NCBI GenBank assembly: GCA_019695455.1 | Contig: JAEUAC010000116.1 | Location: 1 to 7,608 of the forward strand | Source: Methylorubrum extorquens | Lineage (GTDB): Bacteria; Pseudomonadota; Alphaproteobacteria; Rhizobiales; Beijerinckiaceae | DNA: 7,608 nucleotides | Reading direction: 5' to 3' | Shown: piece by piece, positions 1 through 5,393 of the stretch | Position numbering within the stretch: the first letter of the stretch is position 1 | Layout of the letters: every line of letters starts with the position of its first letter | The notes under the pieces: generated by a model | What the model was told of the DNA's origin: nothing | Seen by the model: the letters and a program-made list of their open reading frames with translations, nothing else | Database searches by the model: none | Position numbers and translations under genes: made by a program

Positions 1-761
1 AGATCGCCCTTCGTGATGGCCTCGCTGACCATGCCGGTGGCCTTGGCCTCCGCCTCCGCCTGTCGCTCGCGCGCCTCCGCGTCGCGGAACGCCGCTTCCT
101 TCCGGCCCTCGGCGGCCAGGATCTGCGACTGCTTCTGGCCCTCGGCCTTCAGGATCTCCGCCTGCCGCTGGCCTTCGGCCTCCAGGACGGCCGCGCGCTT
201 CTCGCGCTCCGCCTTCATCTGGCGCGCCATGGCGCCCGCGAGATCGGCCGGCGGCAGGATGTCCTTGATCTCGATCCGCGTGACCTTGACGCCCCAGGGC
301 GAGGCGGCGGCGTCCATGACGCGCAGCAGGCGCTCGTTGATCTCGTCGCGGTGCGAGAGGAGGTCGTCGAGCGCCATGGAGCCGACGACCGTCCGGATGT
401 TAGTCATGGTCAGGACGAGGAGCGCCTGCTGGAGGTTCGTGACCTCGTAGGAGGCGCGCGACGCGTCCAGCACCTGGTAGAAGGCGGCCGCGTCGATCCG
501 GACGCCCGCGTTGTCGCGCGTGAACGCCTCCTGGGAGGGCACGTCGAGCACCTGCTCCATGACGTTCACCTTCTGGCCGACGCGCTCCACGTAGGGCACG
601 ATCAGGCCGAGCCCGGCGCCGAGCGAGCGCGCGTACTTCCCGAAGCGCTCCACCGTGTAGACGTAGCCCTGCGGCACCGTCCTGACCCCGGCCGCGACCG
701 TCACGATGACGAGGATGACGAAGGCGATCACGACCGCGTTCATCCCGAACGAAACCTGCAT
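1..761 (-). CDS. SPFH/band-7 (stomatin, QmcA-like) membrane protein, C-terminus cut by window edge
   Basis: The 253 codons visible run off the left edge; QmcA-type proteins are usually a little over 300 residues, so the C-terminal part is missing. An N-terminal hydrophobic segment (about residues 8-26) is followed by RTVPQGYVYTVERFGKY (27-43), the typical entry into a band-7 domain, which continues to about residue 175 (VPYVERV, SPWGVKVTRIEIKDI). After it comes an alanine/glutamate-rich helical region (about 175-240) with three tandem repeats of roughly 11 residues built on AEGQ/RxxxxxI, a pattern known from QmcA and stomatin relatives. The visible end, MVSEAITKGD, also fits QmcA. Members form oligomeric membrane-anchored scaffolds linked to membrane microdomains and protein quality control, often beside an nfeD gene; any such partner would lie outside the window. 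The ATG is chosen because GAGGAGG sits seven bases upstream. The family call is secure; the specific role is inference. Confidence 0.93.
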   Translation of the reverse strand, partial: MQVSFGMNAVVIAFVILVIVTVAAGVRTVPQGYVYTVERFGKYARSLGAGLGLIVPYVERVGQKVNVMEQVLDVPSQEAFTRDNAGVRIDAAAFYQVLDASRASYEVTNLQQALLVLTMTNIRTVVGSMALDDLLSHRDEINERLLRVMDAAASPWGVKVTRIEIKDILPPADLAGAMARQMKAEREKRAAVLEAEGQRQAEILKAEGQKQSQILAAEGRKEAAFRDAEARERQAEAEAKATGMVSEAITKGD

Positions 762-768
762 GGCGTCC

Positions 769-775
769 CCTCCTC
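769..775 (-). promoter_or_regulatory. Strong ribosome binding site of the SPFH gene
   Basis: On the minus strand GAGGAGG lies seven bases before the ATG at 761. It fixes the start of the SPFH gene and is the best Shine-Dalgarno match in the window. Confidence 0.75.
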
Positions 776-857
776 GACGGGCCCTGCGCGAAAGCCCGGC
801 CCCTCCGCCGTCGGACCGCCCGCGGGGGAGCGCTCGCCCGAAGCCCTCCCGTCGGCG

Positions 858-887
858 AGCCTAGCGCGATTCCGGGCGGGCCGCGAA
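858..887 (-). promoter_or_regulatory. Weak candidate promoter for the SPFH gene
   Basis: The 137-base gap between the permease stop and the SPFH start contains, on the minus strand, TTCGCG (882-887), an 18-base spacer and TAGGCT (858-863). This loosely resembles a housekeeping alphaproteobacterial promoter. The -35 match is poor, so this is only a candidate. A short GC hairpin (876-892, GCGGG/CCCGC arms) overlaps it but has no T-run, so I do not call it a terminator. The gap suggests the SPFH gene is transcribed separately from the importer, but read-through is equally possible. Confidence 0.22.
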
Positions 888-898
888 CCCGCGACGCC

Positions 899-1810
899 TC
901 AGAGCTCGCGGCGCACCGCGCTCTCGTGCCAGCGCCGCAGGAGCAGGTGCGCGATCCAGCTCGTCAGGACGAAGATGGCGATGCCGGAGGCGGAGATCAG
1001 GAACAGGGCCGCGAACATGCGCGGGATCCGGAGCTGGTAGCCCGATTCCAGGATGCGATAGGCGAGGCCCGAGGCCGATCCGCCCGTGCCGGCGACGAAT
1101 TCCGCCACCACGGCCCCGATCAGGGCGAGGCCGCCCGAGATCTTCAGGCCGCCGAGGAAGTAGGGAAGCGCCGCCGGGAGCCGCAGATGGCGCAGCGTCT
1201 GCCAGCGGCCGGCCCGGTAGAGCTGGAACAGCGTGACGAGGTTGTGGTCGGCCGAGTTCAGCCCGAGGATCGTGTTCGACAGGACGGGGAAGAAGGCGAC
1301 GATCCAGGCGCAGACGAGGAGCGACAGCGTGACGTCGTTCACCCAGATGATGATGAGCGGCGCGATGGCGACGACCGGCGTCACCTGCAGGATCACGGCA
1401 TAGGGGAAGAGCGACTTCTCGAGCCATTTCGACTGCGTGAACAGGATCGCCAGCGCGACGCCGACCGTCACGGCCGCGACGAGCGCCGCCAGCGTGATGC
1501 GGAGCGTCACGAGGAGCGAGCCGGCGAGCGTCGGCCAGTCGGCCACCAGCGTCTGCGCGACGAGAAGCGGCCCGGGCAGGATGTAGGGCGGGATCTCGCG
1601 GATCCGCACCACGGCCTCCCAGCCGGCCAGCATGAGGATCCCGATCGCGAGCGGCGCCAGGATGCCGGGCCAGGTCGAGGCCGCGAGGCCCAGCACGCGC
1701 CTCTCCGCCGGGTAGACGGGACGCGCGGACGCGTCCGTGCCGTCGTGGGGCGGCTCGACGGCACCGAGCGGCGCGATCACCTGGCCGGCGAGGGGAAGGT
1801 CGGAGGACAT
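899..1810 (-). CDS. ABC transporter permease (SsuC/TauC/ThiX-type, BPD_transp_1 family)
   Basis: A 303-residue inner-membrane subunit of a small-molecule importer. A polar N-terminal tail of about 45 residues precedes the first membrane helix (about 48-68); further hydrophobic segments lie near 97-125, 135-158, 161-183, 217-239 and 265-290, giving about six helices. The cytoplasmic coupling (EAA) loop is clear around residues 199-225 (RAGRWQTLRHLRLPAALPYF), where the ATPase docks. Length and layout match permeases of the nitrate/sulfonate/taurine/thiamine-precursor group. The ATG is the most upstream possible start because an in-frame TGA lies nine bases before it; the Shine-Dalgarno is weak (GACGAG). 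It is separated from its ATPase gene by 188 bases containing a palindromic repeat, an unusually large gap inside an importer operon. Family certain; substrate unknown. Confidence 0.95.
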   Translation of the reverse strand: MSSDLPLAGQVIAPLGAVEPPHDGTDASARPVYPAERRVLGLAASTWPGILAPLAIGILMLAGWEAVVRIREIPPYILPGPLLVAQTLVADWPTLAGSLLVTLRITLAALVAAVTVGVALAILFTQSKWLEKSLFPYAVILQVTPVVAIAPLIIIWVNDVTLSLLVCAWIVAFFPVLSNTILGLNSADHNLVTLFQLYRAGRWQTLRHLRLPAALPYFLGGLKISGGLALIGAVVAEFVAGTGGSASGLAYRILESGYQLRIPRMFAALFLISASGIAIFVLTSWIAHLLLRRWHESAVRREL

Positions 1811-1851
1811 GGCGACTCGTCAGCCGGATGAGGCGTGGGATGCGGCGCGCG

Positions 1852-1980
1852 CCCTTCTCCCCTCGCGGGAGACGGCGGGCCTCGCGCGAGGGAAGGTCGG
1901 ATGAGGGGTTTCGCCGGGGCCGGCCGCCCCCTCGTCCGTCACGGCTTCGCCGTTCCACCTTCTCCCGCGAGGGGAGAGGG
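1852..1980. repeat. Imperfect palindromic intergenic repeat (RIME-like mosaic element)
   Basis: The gap between the ATPase and permease genes holds a quasi-symmetrical inverted repeat. The outer arms are 17 bases and perfectly complementary (1856-1872, TCTCCCCTCGCGGGAGA, against 1961-1977); pairing extends outward through 1852 and 1980 with one unpaired base. Inside lies a second pair (1898-1908 against 1928-1938, 10 of 11 matching), and inside the left half a 12-base perfect palindrome, CCTCGCGCGAGG (1880-1891). CGGATGAGG occurs in direct repeat at 1825-1833 and 1898-1906, so the element may start slightly further left. Related GC-rich palindromes with a CTCCCGCGAGGGGAG core are common between genes in Rhizobiales. 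As RNA it could form a long stem-loop between the second and third genes of the operon. The inverted repeat is seen directly; the class name is from memory and not checked. Confidence 0.75.
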
Positions 1981-1981
1981 A

Positions 1982-1998
1982 CGGACGTCGCGGACGTC
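1982..1998. repeat. Tandem 9-base repeat forming a short hairpin just after the ATPase gene
   Basis: CGGACGTC occurs twice in tandem (1982-1989 and 1991-1998). Each copy contains the self-complementary GACGTC, so the two can pair as a 6-bp stem with a 3-base loop directly after the ATPase stop codon on the minus strand. No T-run follows, so it may stabilise the 3' end or weaken read-through rather than terminate. This is a small feature that could be chance in such GC-rich DNA. Confidence 0.35.
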
Positions 1999-2817
1999 TC
2001 ACGCGGCGATCGCCTGCTTCAGAGTGCCGGAGGCGACGCGGCAGAGATGCGCGTAGTCGGACGAGGTGCGGAAGAGGTCGTCGCGCGGGTACGGCGCGGG
2101 GTTGTCGAGATCGGCCATGACGCGTCCGGGACGCGCCGCCATGACGACGATGCGGTTCGACAGGTAGACGGATTCGAAGACGGAATGCGTCACGAACACC
2201 GCCGTGAACCGCTCCTGCCACCAGAGCGCCAGGAGATCGTCGTTCAGGCGGTGGCGGGTGATCTCGTCGAGCGCCGCGAAGGGCTCGTCCATGAGCAGCA
2301 CCTTGGGCTTGGTCACGAGCCCGCGCGCGATGGAGACGCGCATCTTCATGCCGCCCGACAATTCGCGCGGATAGGCCGCCTCGAACCCCTTCAGGCCGAC
2401 GAGCGCCAGCATGGCGGCCGCGCGCTCCTCCGCCTCCCGCCGCCGCGTGCCGCAGAGGACGAGCGGCAGCATGACGTTCCGGATGGCGCTCGCCCAGGGC
2501 ATCAGGGTCGGCTCCTGGAAGACGAAGCCGAGCGCGGGCTCCGGCGTGCCGCGCGCATCGTGGGGCGCCGTCGGCCACTCGACCGTGCCGGTCGTCGCCC
2601 GTCCGAGCCCGGCGATGATGCGCAGGAGGGTGGACTTCCCGCAGCCCGAGGGTCCGAGCAGGCTCACGAACTCGCCCTGCCGGAGGTCGAGGTCCACGCC
2701 GTTGATGGCGAGCGTGCCGTTGCCGAAGACCTTCGACACGCCCCGCAGGCTGAGGAGACGCCGGCCGCGCCCGTCGGCCGGGGCCGAGGCGGGTCCGGCG
2801 GCGAGCGTCTCGCTCAC
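1999..2817 (-). CDS. ABC transporter ATP-binding protein (SsuB/TauB/ThiZ-type)
   Basis: A 272-residue cytoplasmic ATPase that powers the importer. All catalytic motifs are intact: Walker A GPSGCGKST (55-63), Q-loop glutamine at 101 (FVFQEPTLMPW), signature LSGGM (153-157), Walker B KVLLMDE (172-178), D-loop ALD (182-184) and switch histidine at 211 (FVTHS). LMPW after the Q-loop is typical of nitrate/sulfonate/taurine-type importer ATPases. The start is taken as GTG at 2817: its first four bases (GTGA) contain the stop codon of the upstream binding-protein gene, a classic translational-coupling overlap. The reading frame stays open far upstream into the binding-protein gene, but that translation is out of frame with the real gene and resembles nothing. 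The extra N-terminal 20 residues (Ala/Pro/Gly-rich) are low complexity. Family certain; substrate unknown. Confidence 0.95.
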   Translation of the reverse strand: MSETLAAGPASAPADGRGRRLLSLRGVSKVFGNGTLAINGVDLDLRQGEFVSLLGPSGCGKSTLLRIIAGLGRATTGTVEWPTAPHDARGTPEPALGFVFQEPTLMPWASAIRNVMLPLVLCGTRRREAEERAAAMLALVGLKGFEAAYPRELSGGMKMRVSIARGLVTKPKVLLMDEPFAALDEITRHRLNDDLLALWWQERFTAVFVTHSVFESVYLSNRIVVMAARPGRVMADLDNPAPYPRDDLFRTSSDYAHLCRVASGTLKQAIAA

Positions 2818-3830
2818 GCACCCACCCCCTTGTTGACGAAGTCGAGGCTGTAGGCCTGCGCGACGTCGATGCCCTTCGGGAACACGCCCGCATCCGCCAT
2901 CGTGTCGTAGAAGCGCTTCCAGCGATCGGCCGACATCGCGCCGATGCCGAGCTTCAGCGCGTCGCCGGACCGCACGATGCCGCGCTCGTTCATGGTCTTC
3001 CAGGCGAAGTCGATCTTCTCCTGGTCCATGTCGGGATTGTCCTTGAGGATCGCGGCATCGGCGGCCTTCTTGCCCTCGTCCCCGCGCAGATAGGCTGCCC
3101 AGCCCTCGAGCGAGGCCGTGACGAAGCGCTGGACGAGGTCCTTCTTCTCCGTCGCGAGCTTCTTCGAGACGTTGATGGTGGTCTGGTAGTTCTCGAACCC
3201 GGCATCGGCCAGCAGATGGATCACGGGCTGCACGCCCGCCTTCATGATGGCGAAGGGCTCGGCGGAGATGAACCCCTGCTGGGAGACGGTCCTGTCGGCC
3301 AGGAACGGGGCCATGTTGAACGTGTAGGGCCGCACCTGGTCGTCCGTGAAGCCGAACCGCGCCTTCAGGAACGGGAAGTAGCTCGTCCGCCCGCCCGCGC
3401 CGATGAGGAGCGGCTTGCCCTTCAGGGCGGCGAGCGTGTCGTTGCCGACGCCGGGATGCGAGATCAGGACCTGCGGGTCCTTCTGCATGATGGCCGCGAT
3501 GGCCATGAAGGGCAGCCCGTCGCGGGCGTAGTTGATGCACTCGATCGCGTTCGACATGATCGTGTCGACCCGGCCGGCGAGCAGGAGCTGCGACGGGTTC
3601 TGCTGCGGCCCGCCCATGCGGATGTCGCAGTCGAGCCCGTACTTGCGATAGAGGCCGTTGGCGGCCGCGTAGTAGTAGCCGCCATGCTCGGCCTGCGCGC
3701 GCCAGTTCGTCTGGTGCGAGATCTTGTCGAGCGTCTGGGCCGACACGCGCGCGCCCGGCACGGCGACGAGGGCCGCCGTCCCGCCGGCCAGCACGGCCCG
3801 GCGATCGATGCGATATCTGGTGGCGGTCAT
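2814..3830 (-). CDS. ABC transporter substrate-binding protein, NMT1/THI5-like family
   Basis: A 338-residue periplasmic solute-binding protein, first gene of the importer operon. The N-terminus has an arginine pair followed by a hydrophobic stretch (DRRAVLAGG at 9-17, hydrophobic to about 25) and a likely signal-peptidase site after VSA (29-31), compatible with Tat export though only part of the twin-arginine consensus is present. The mature protein opens with TNWRAQAEHGGYYYAAANGLY (41-61, shown here less its last residue in family descriptions) and RKYGLDCDIRMGGPQ (62-76), the conserved first lobe of NMT1/THI5 proteins, whose members bind thiamine pyrimidine precursors, nitrate, sulfonates, taurine and other compounds. 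The C-terminal part (SADRWKRFYDTMADAGV, 300-316) also fits. ATG at 3830 is chosen because GGAGG lies five bases upstream and the signal peptide then starts correctly; a longer in-frame extension to 3977 would add unrelated residues overlapping the divergent gene. Family secure; ligand unknown. Confidence 0.95.
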   Translation of the reverse strand: MTATRYRIDRRAVLAGGTAALVAVPGARVSAQTLDKISHQTNWRAQAEHGGYYYAAANGLYRKYGLDCDIRMGGPQQNPSQLLLAGRVDTIMSNAIECINYARDGLPFMAIAAIMQKDPQVLISHPGVGNDTLAALKGKPLLIGAGGRTSYFPFLKARFGFTDDQVRPYTFNMAPFLADRTVSQQGFISAEPFAIMKAGVQPVIHLLADAGFENYQTTINVSKKLATEKKDLVQRFVTASLEGWAAYLRGDEGKKAADAAILKDNPDMDQEKIDFAWKTMNERGIVRSGDALKLGIGAMSADRWKRFYDTMADAGVFPKGIDVAQAYSLDFVNKGVGA

Positions 3831-3835
3831 GGCGT

Positions 3836-3840
3836 CCTCC
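3836..3840 (-). promoter_or_regulatory. Ribosome binding site deciding the binding-protein start
   Basis: GGAGG on the minus strand, five bases before the ATG at 3830. It supports the shorter start with the signal peptide at the N-terminus over the upstream in-frame ATG at 3977. Confidence 0.75.
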
Positions 3841-3923
3841 AACGCGGGTCTGGCCTCGCGCTTGCGTGCCCGTTTATGAAGCAATGGCCGTGCCGTCCTA
3901 TGCGTCCGCCCGGCCTCCGCGCG

Positions 3924-3929
3924 CAAGGA
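3924..3929 (+). promoter_or_regulatory. Ribosome binding site deciding the FAD oxidoreductase start
   Basis: AAGGAA lies five bases before the ATG at 3935 and favours this start over the in-frame ATGs at 3866 and 3884, which lack such a site and would occupy most of the divergent promoter region. Confidence 0.6.
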
Positions 3930-3934
3930 ACACG

Positions 3935-5320
3935 ATGTCAGCCCAGCCCGCCAGCCCGTCCGAGCCGTCGTCCGCACCGCGTTACGACATCGAGGCGCTT
4001 CTCGCCGCCATCGGCGACGTTCCGGTGCAGCGCGACGGGCAGGTCGTGCGCCGCCGCTCGCGCGACTACTTCTGGTACAGCCCCGTCCTCAACCGCCAGC
4101 TCCACGGGAAGGCGGCCGACCTGATCTGCCTGCCGCGGAACGAGGCGGACGTCGTCGCCGTCGCGGGCGCCTGCGCGCGGCTCCGCATTCCGCTCACGGT
4201 CCGGGCGGCCGCGACGGGCAATTACGGCCAGGCCGTGCCGCTCGAGGGCGGGGTCCTCCTCGACATGTCGGGCCTCGACGCGATCGAATGGATGCGGCCC
4301 GGCATCGTCCGCACGGGCCCGGGCATCCGGATGCACGACCTCGACGCCGCGCTCCGGCCGACCGGCTACGAGATCCGCATGCATCCCTCGACCAAGCGCA
4401 TGGCGACGATCGGCGGCTTCGTGGCGGGCGGGTCCGGCGGCATCGGCTCCGTGACCTGGGGCGTGCTCCGCGACCCCGGCAACCTCATCGCGGCCCGCGT
4501 GGTCACGGCCGACGAGGAGCCGCGCATCCTGGAACTGCGCGGCCGCGACGTGCAGGCGATCAACCACGGTTACGGCACGACCGGCATCATCACGGCGCTC
4601 GAGATGCCGACGGCGCCGGCCTGGGACTGGATGGACGTCGTCATCGCGTTCGACGCCTTCGAGGACGCGGTCGCCTTCGGCCGCGATCTCGCGATGGCGG
4701 ACGGCATCGCGAAGAAGCTCGTGACGCCGATCGACGCGCCGATCACGCCCCATTTCGGCGCGCTGACCGAGCACTGCCCGCCCGGCAAGAGCGTCATCCT
4801 GTGCATGATCGCCGAGCCCGCCATGGAGAGCCTGCGCGTGCTGCTCGGCGATCGCGGCAGGGTCACGCTCGCCCGCCCCTTCGACGAGAGCCCGGGCGCC
4901 GATCCGCTCTACGAGTACACGTGGAACCACACGACCCTGCAATGGCTGAAGCAGGACCGGGGCATCACCTACCTCCAATGCCTGTTCCCGGCGGACCGGC
5001 TCCTCGAGAGCGTGGCCGAGATGCGCGCCCTGTTCGGCGACGAGGTGCTCTACCACCTCGAATTCATCCGCTTCGCCGGGAAAGTCACGTGCTCGTCGCT
5101 GCCGATCGTGCGCTACACCACGGAGGAGCGGCTGGCCGAGATCATCCGCCTGCACGAGGCGCACGGCGTGATGATCGCGAACCCGCATGTCTGGACGCTG
5201 GAAGACGGCACGCGCCACAAGAAGGCCGATGCCGACCAGCTCGGCTTCAAGGCCGCCGTCGATCCGCACGGCATCCTCAACCCGGGCAAGATGCGGAGCT
5301 ACGTGCCGCTGCGGCCGTGA
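3935..5320 (+). CDS. FAD-binding oxidoreductase, VAO/GlcD-type (FAD_binding_4 domain)
   Basis: A 461-residue protein with no signal peptide, so probably cytoplasmic. An FAD-binding PCMH-type domain spans about residues 57-225: the family proline-led stretch LPRNEADVVAVAGACARLRI (66-85), the FAD pyrophosphate loop RAAATGNYGQAVPL (90-103), GGVLLDMSGLD (105-115) and GGFVAGGSGGIGSVTWG (160-176). The usual loop motif is closer to RGGGTGxxGG; here it is RAAATGNYGQ, a distinct subgroup with no histidine for covalent flavin attachment at that site, so FAD is probably bound non-covalently. The ending DPHGILNPGKMRSY (442-455) is typical of GlcD/VAO enzymes. Relatives oxidise alpha-hydroxy acids, alcohols, aromatic compounds and similar substrates; which one applies here is unknown. 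It is divergent from an NMT1-type importer, suggesting the two handle the same compound (inference). Start set at 3935 by its ribosome binding site. Confidence 0.9.
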   Translation: MSAQPASPSEPSSAPRYDIEALLAAIGDVPVQRDGQVVRRRSRDYFWYSPVLNRQLHGKAADLICLPRNEADVVAVAGACARLRIPLTVRAAATGNYGQAVPLEGGVLLDMSGLDAIEWMRPGIVRTGPGIRMHDLDAALRPTGYEIRMHPSTKRMATIGGFVAGGSGGIGSVTWGVLRDPGNLIAARVVTADEEPRILELRGRDVQAINHGYGTTGIITALEMPTAPAWDWMDVVIAFDAFEDAVAFGRDLAMADGIAKKLVTPIDAPITPHFGALTEHCPPGKSVILCMIAEPAMESLRVLLGDRGRVTLARPFDESPGADPLYEYTWNHTTLQWLKQDRGITYLQCLFPADRLLESVAEMRALFGDEVLYHLEFIRFAGKVTCSSLPIVRYTTEERLAEIIRLHEAHGVMIANPHVWTLEDGTRHKKADADQLGFKAAVDPHGILNPGKMRSYVPLRP

Positions 5321-5335
5321 GCGGTCGGGCCGCTC
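5319..5335 (+). terminator. Weak GC hairpin at the end of the FAD oxidoreductase gene
   Basis: GAGCGG (5319-5324) pairs perfectly with CCGCTC (5330-5335) around a five-base loop, starting within the stop codon and followed by TT then CCGCTCC. The stem is short and there is no real T-run, so it is at best a weak terminator or pause site between this gene and the ABC-F gene. Confidence 0.25.
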
Positions 5336-5363
5336 TTCCGCTCCGGGGGCGGGTGGGCTAGAG
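5335..5363 (+). promoter_or_regulatory. Weak candidate promoter for the ABC-F gene
   Basis: In the 73-base gap before the ABC-F gene, CTTCCG (5335-5340), a 17-base spacer and CTAGAG (5358-5363) loosely resemble an alphaproteobacterial housekeeping promoter, which would start RNA about 25 bases before the ATG. Both boxes are poor matches. Transcription from the upstream gene is the alternative. Confidence 0.25.
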
Positions 5364-5393
5364 CCCCGGCCTCCCCCGCCAGATCCCGGACCC

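Larger units (their letters stand above)
3831..3934. promoter_or_regulatory. Shared divergent upstream region of the importer operon and the FAD oxidoreductase gene
   Basis: These 104 bases separate two genes that read away from each other, so both promoters and any operator should be here. On the minus strand a candidate promoter is TTGCGC (3921-3926), an 18-base spacer and CATAGG (3897-3902), giving a leader of about 60 bases for the binding-protein gene. For the plus strand I see no convincing -35/-10 pair. No clear dyad operator or riboswitch fold is evident. The regulatory role follows from the gene arrangement; the promoter elements are weak matches. Confidence 0.4.

Noticed and set aside
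876..892. Rho-independent terminator after the permease gene
   Set aside because: Only a 5-bp GC stem with a 7-base loop and no following T-run on the minus strand.
13..1040. Plus-strand open frames opposite the SPFH gene
   Set aside because: Ser/Arg/Ala-rich or Asp/His/Arg-rich translations without motifs; the minus strand gives a clean band-7 protein with a strong ribosome binding site.
926..1831. A 301-codon plus-strand frame opposite the permease
   Set aside because: Highly charged Arg/Asp/Glu/Gly-rich translation, typical of the shadow of a hydrophobic membrane protein.
1852..1980. Insertion sequence or CRISPR repeat
   Set aside because: There is no transposase frame, no flanking target duplication I can recognise and no regularly spaced repeats; a single nested inverted repeat fits an intergenic palindromic element better.
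2818..3540. A 513-residue ATPase extended N-terminally
   Set aside because: The extension is an out-of-frame reading of the binding-protein gene; ABC ATPases of this type are about 250-280 residues.
3866..3934. A longer start for the FAD oxidoreductase
   Set aside because: The extra 23 residues do not resemble the family, lack a ribosome binding site and would take up most of the divergent promoter region; ATG 3935 has AAGGAA at good spacing.
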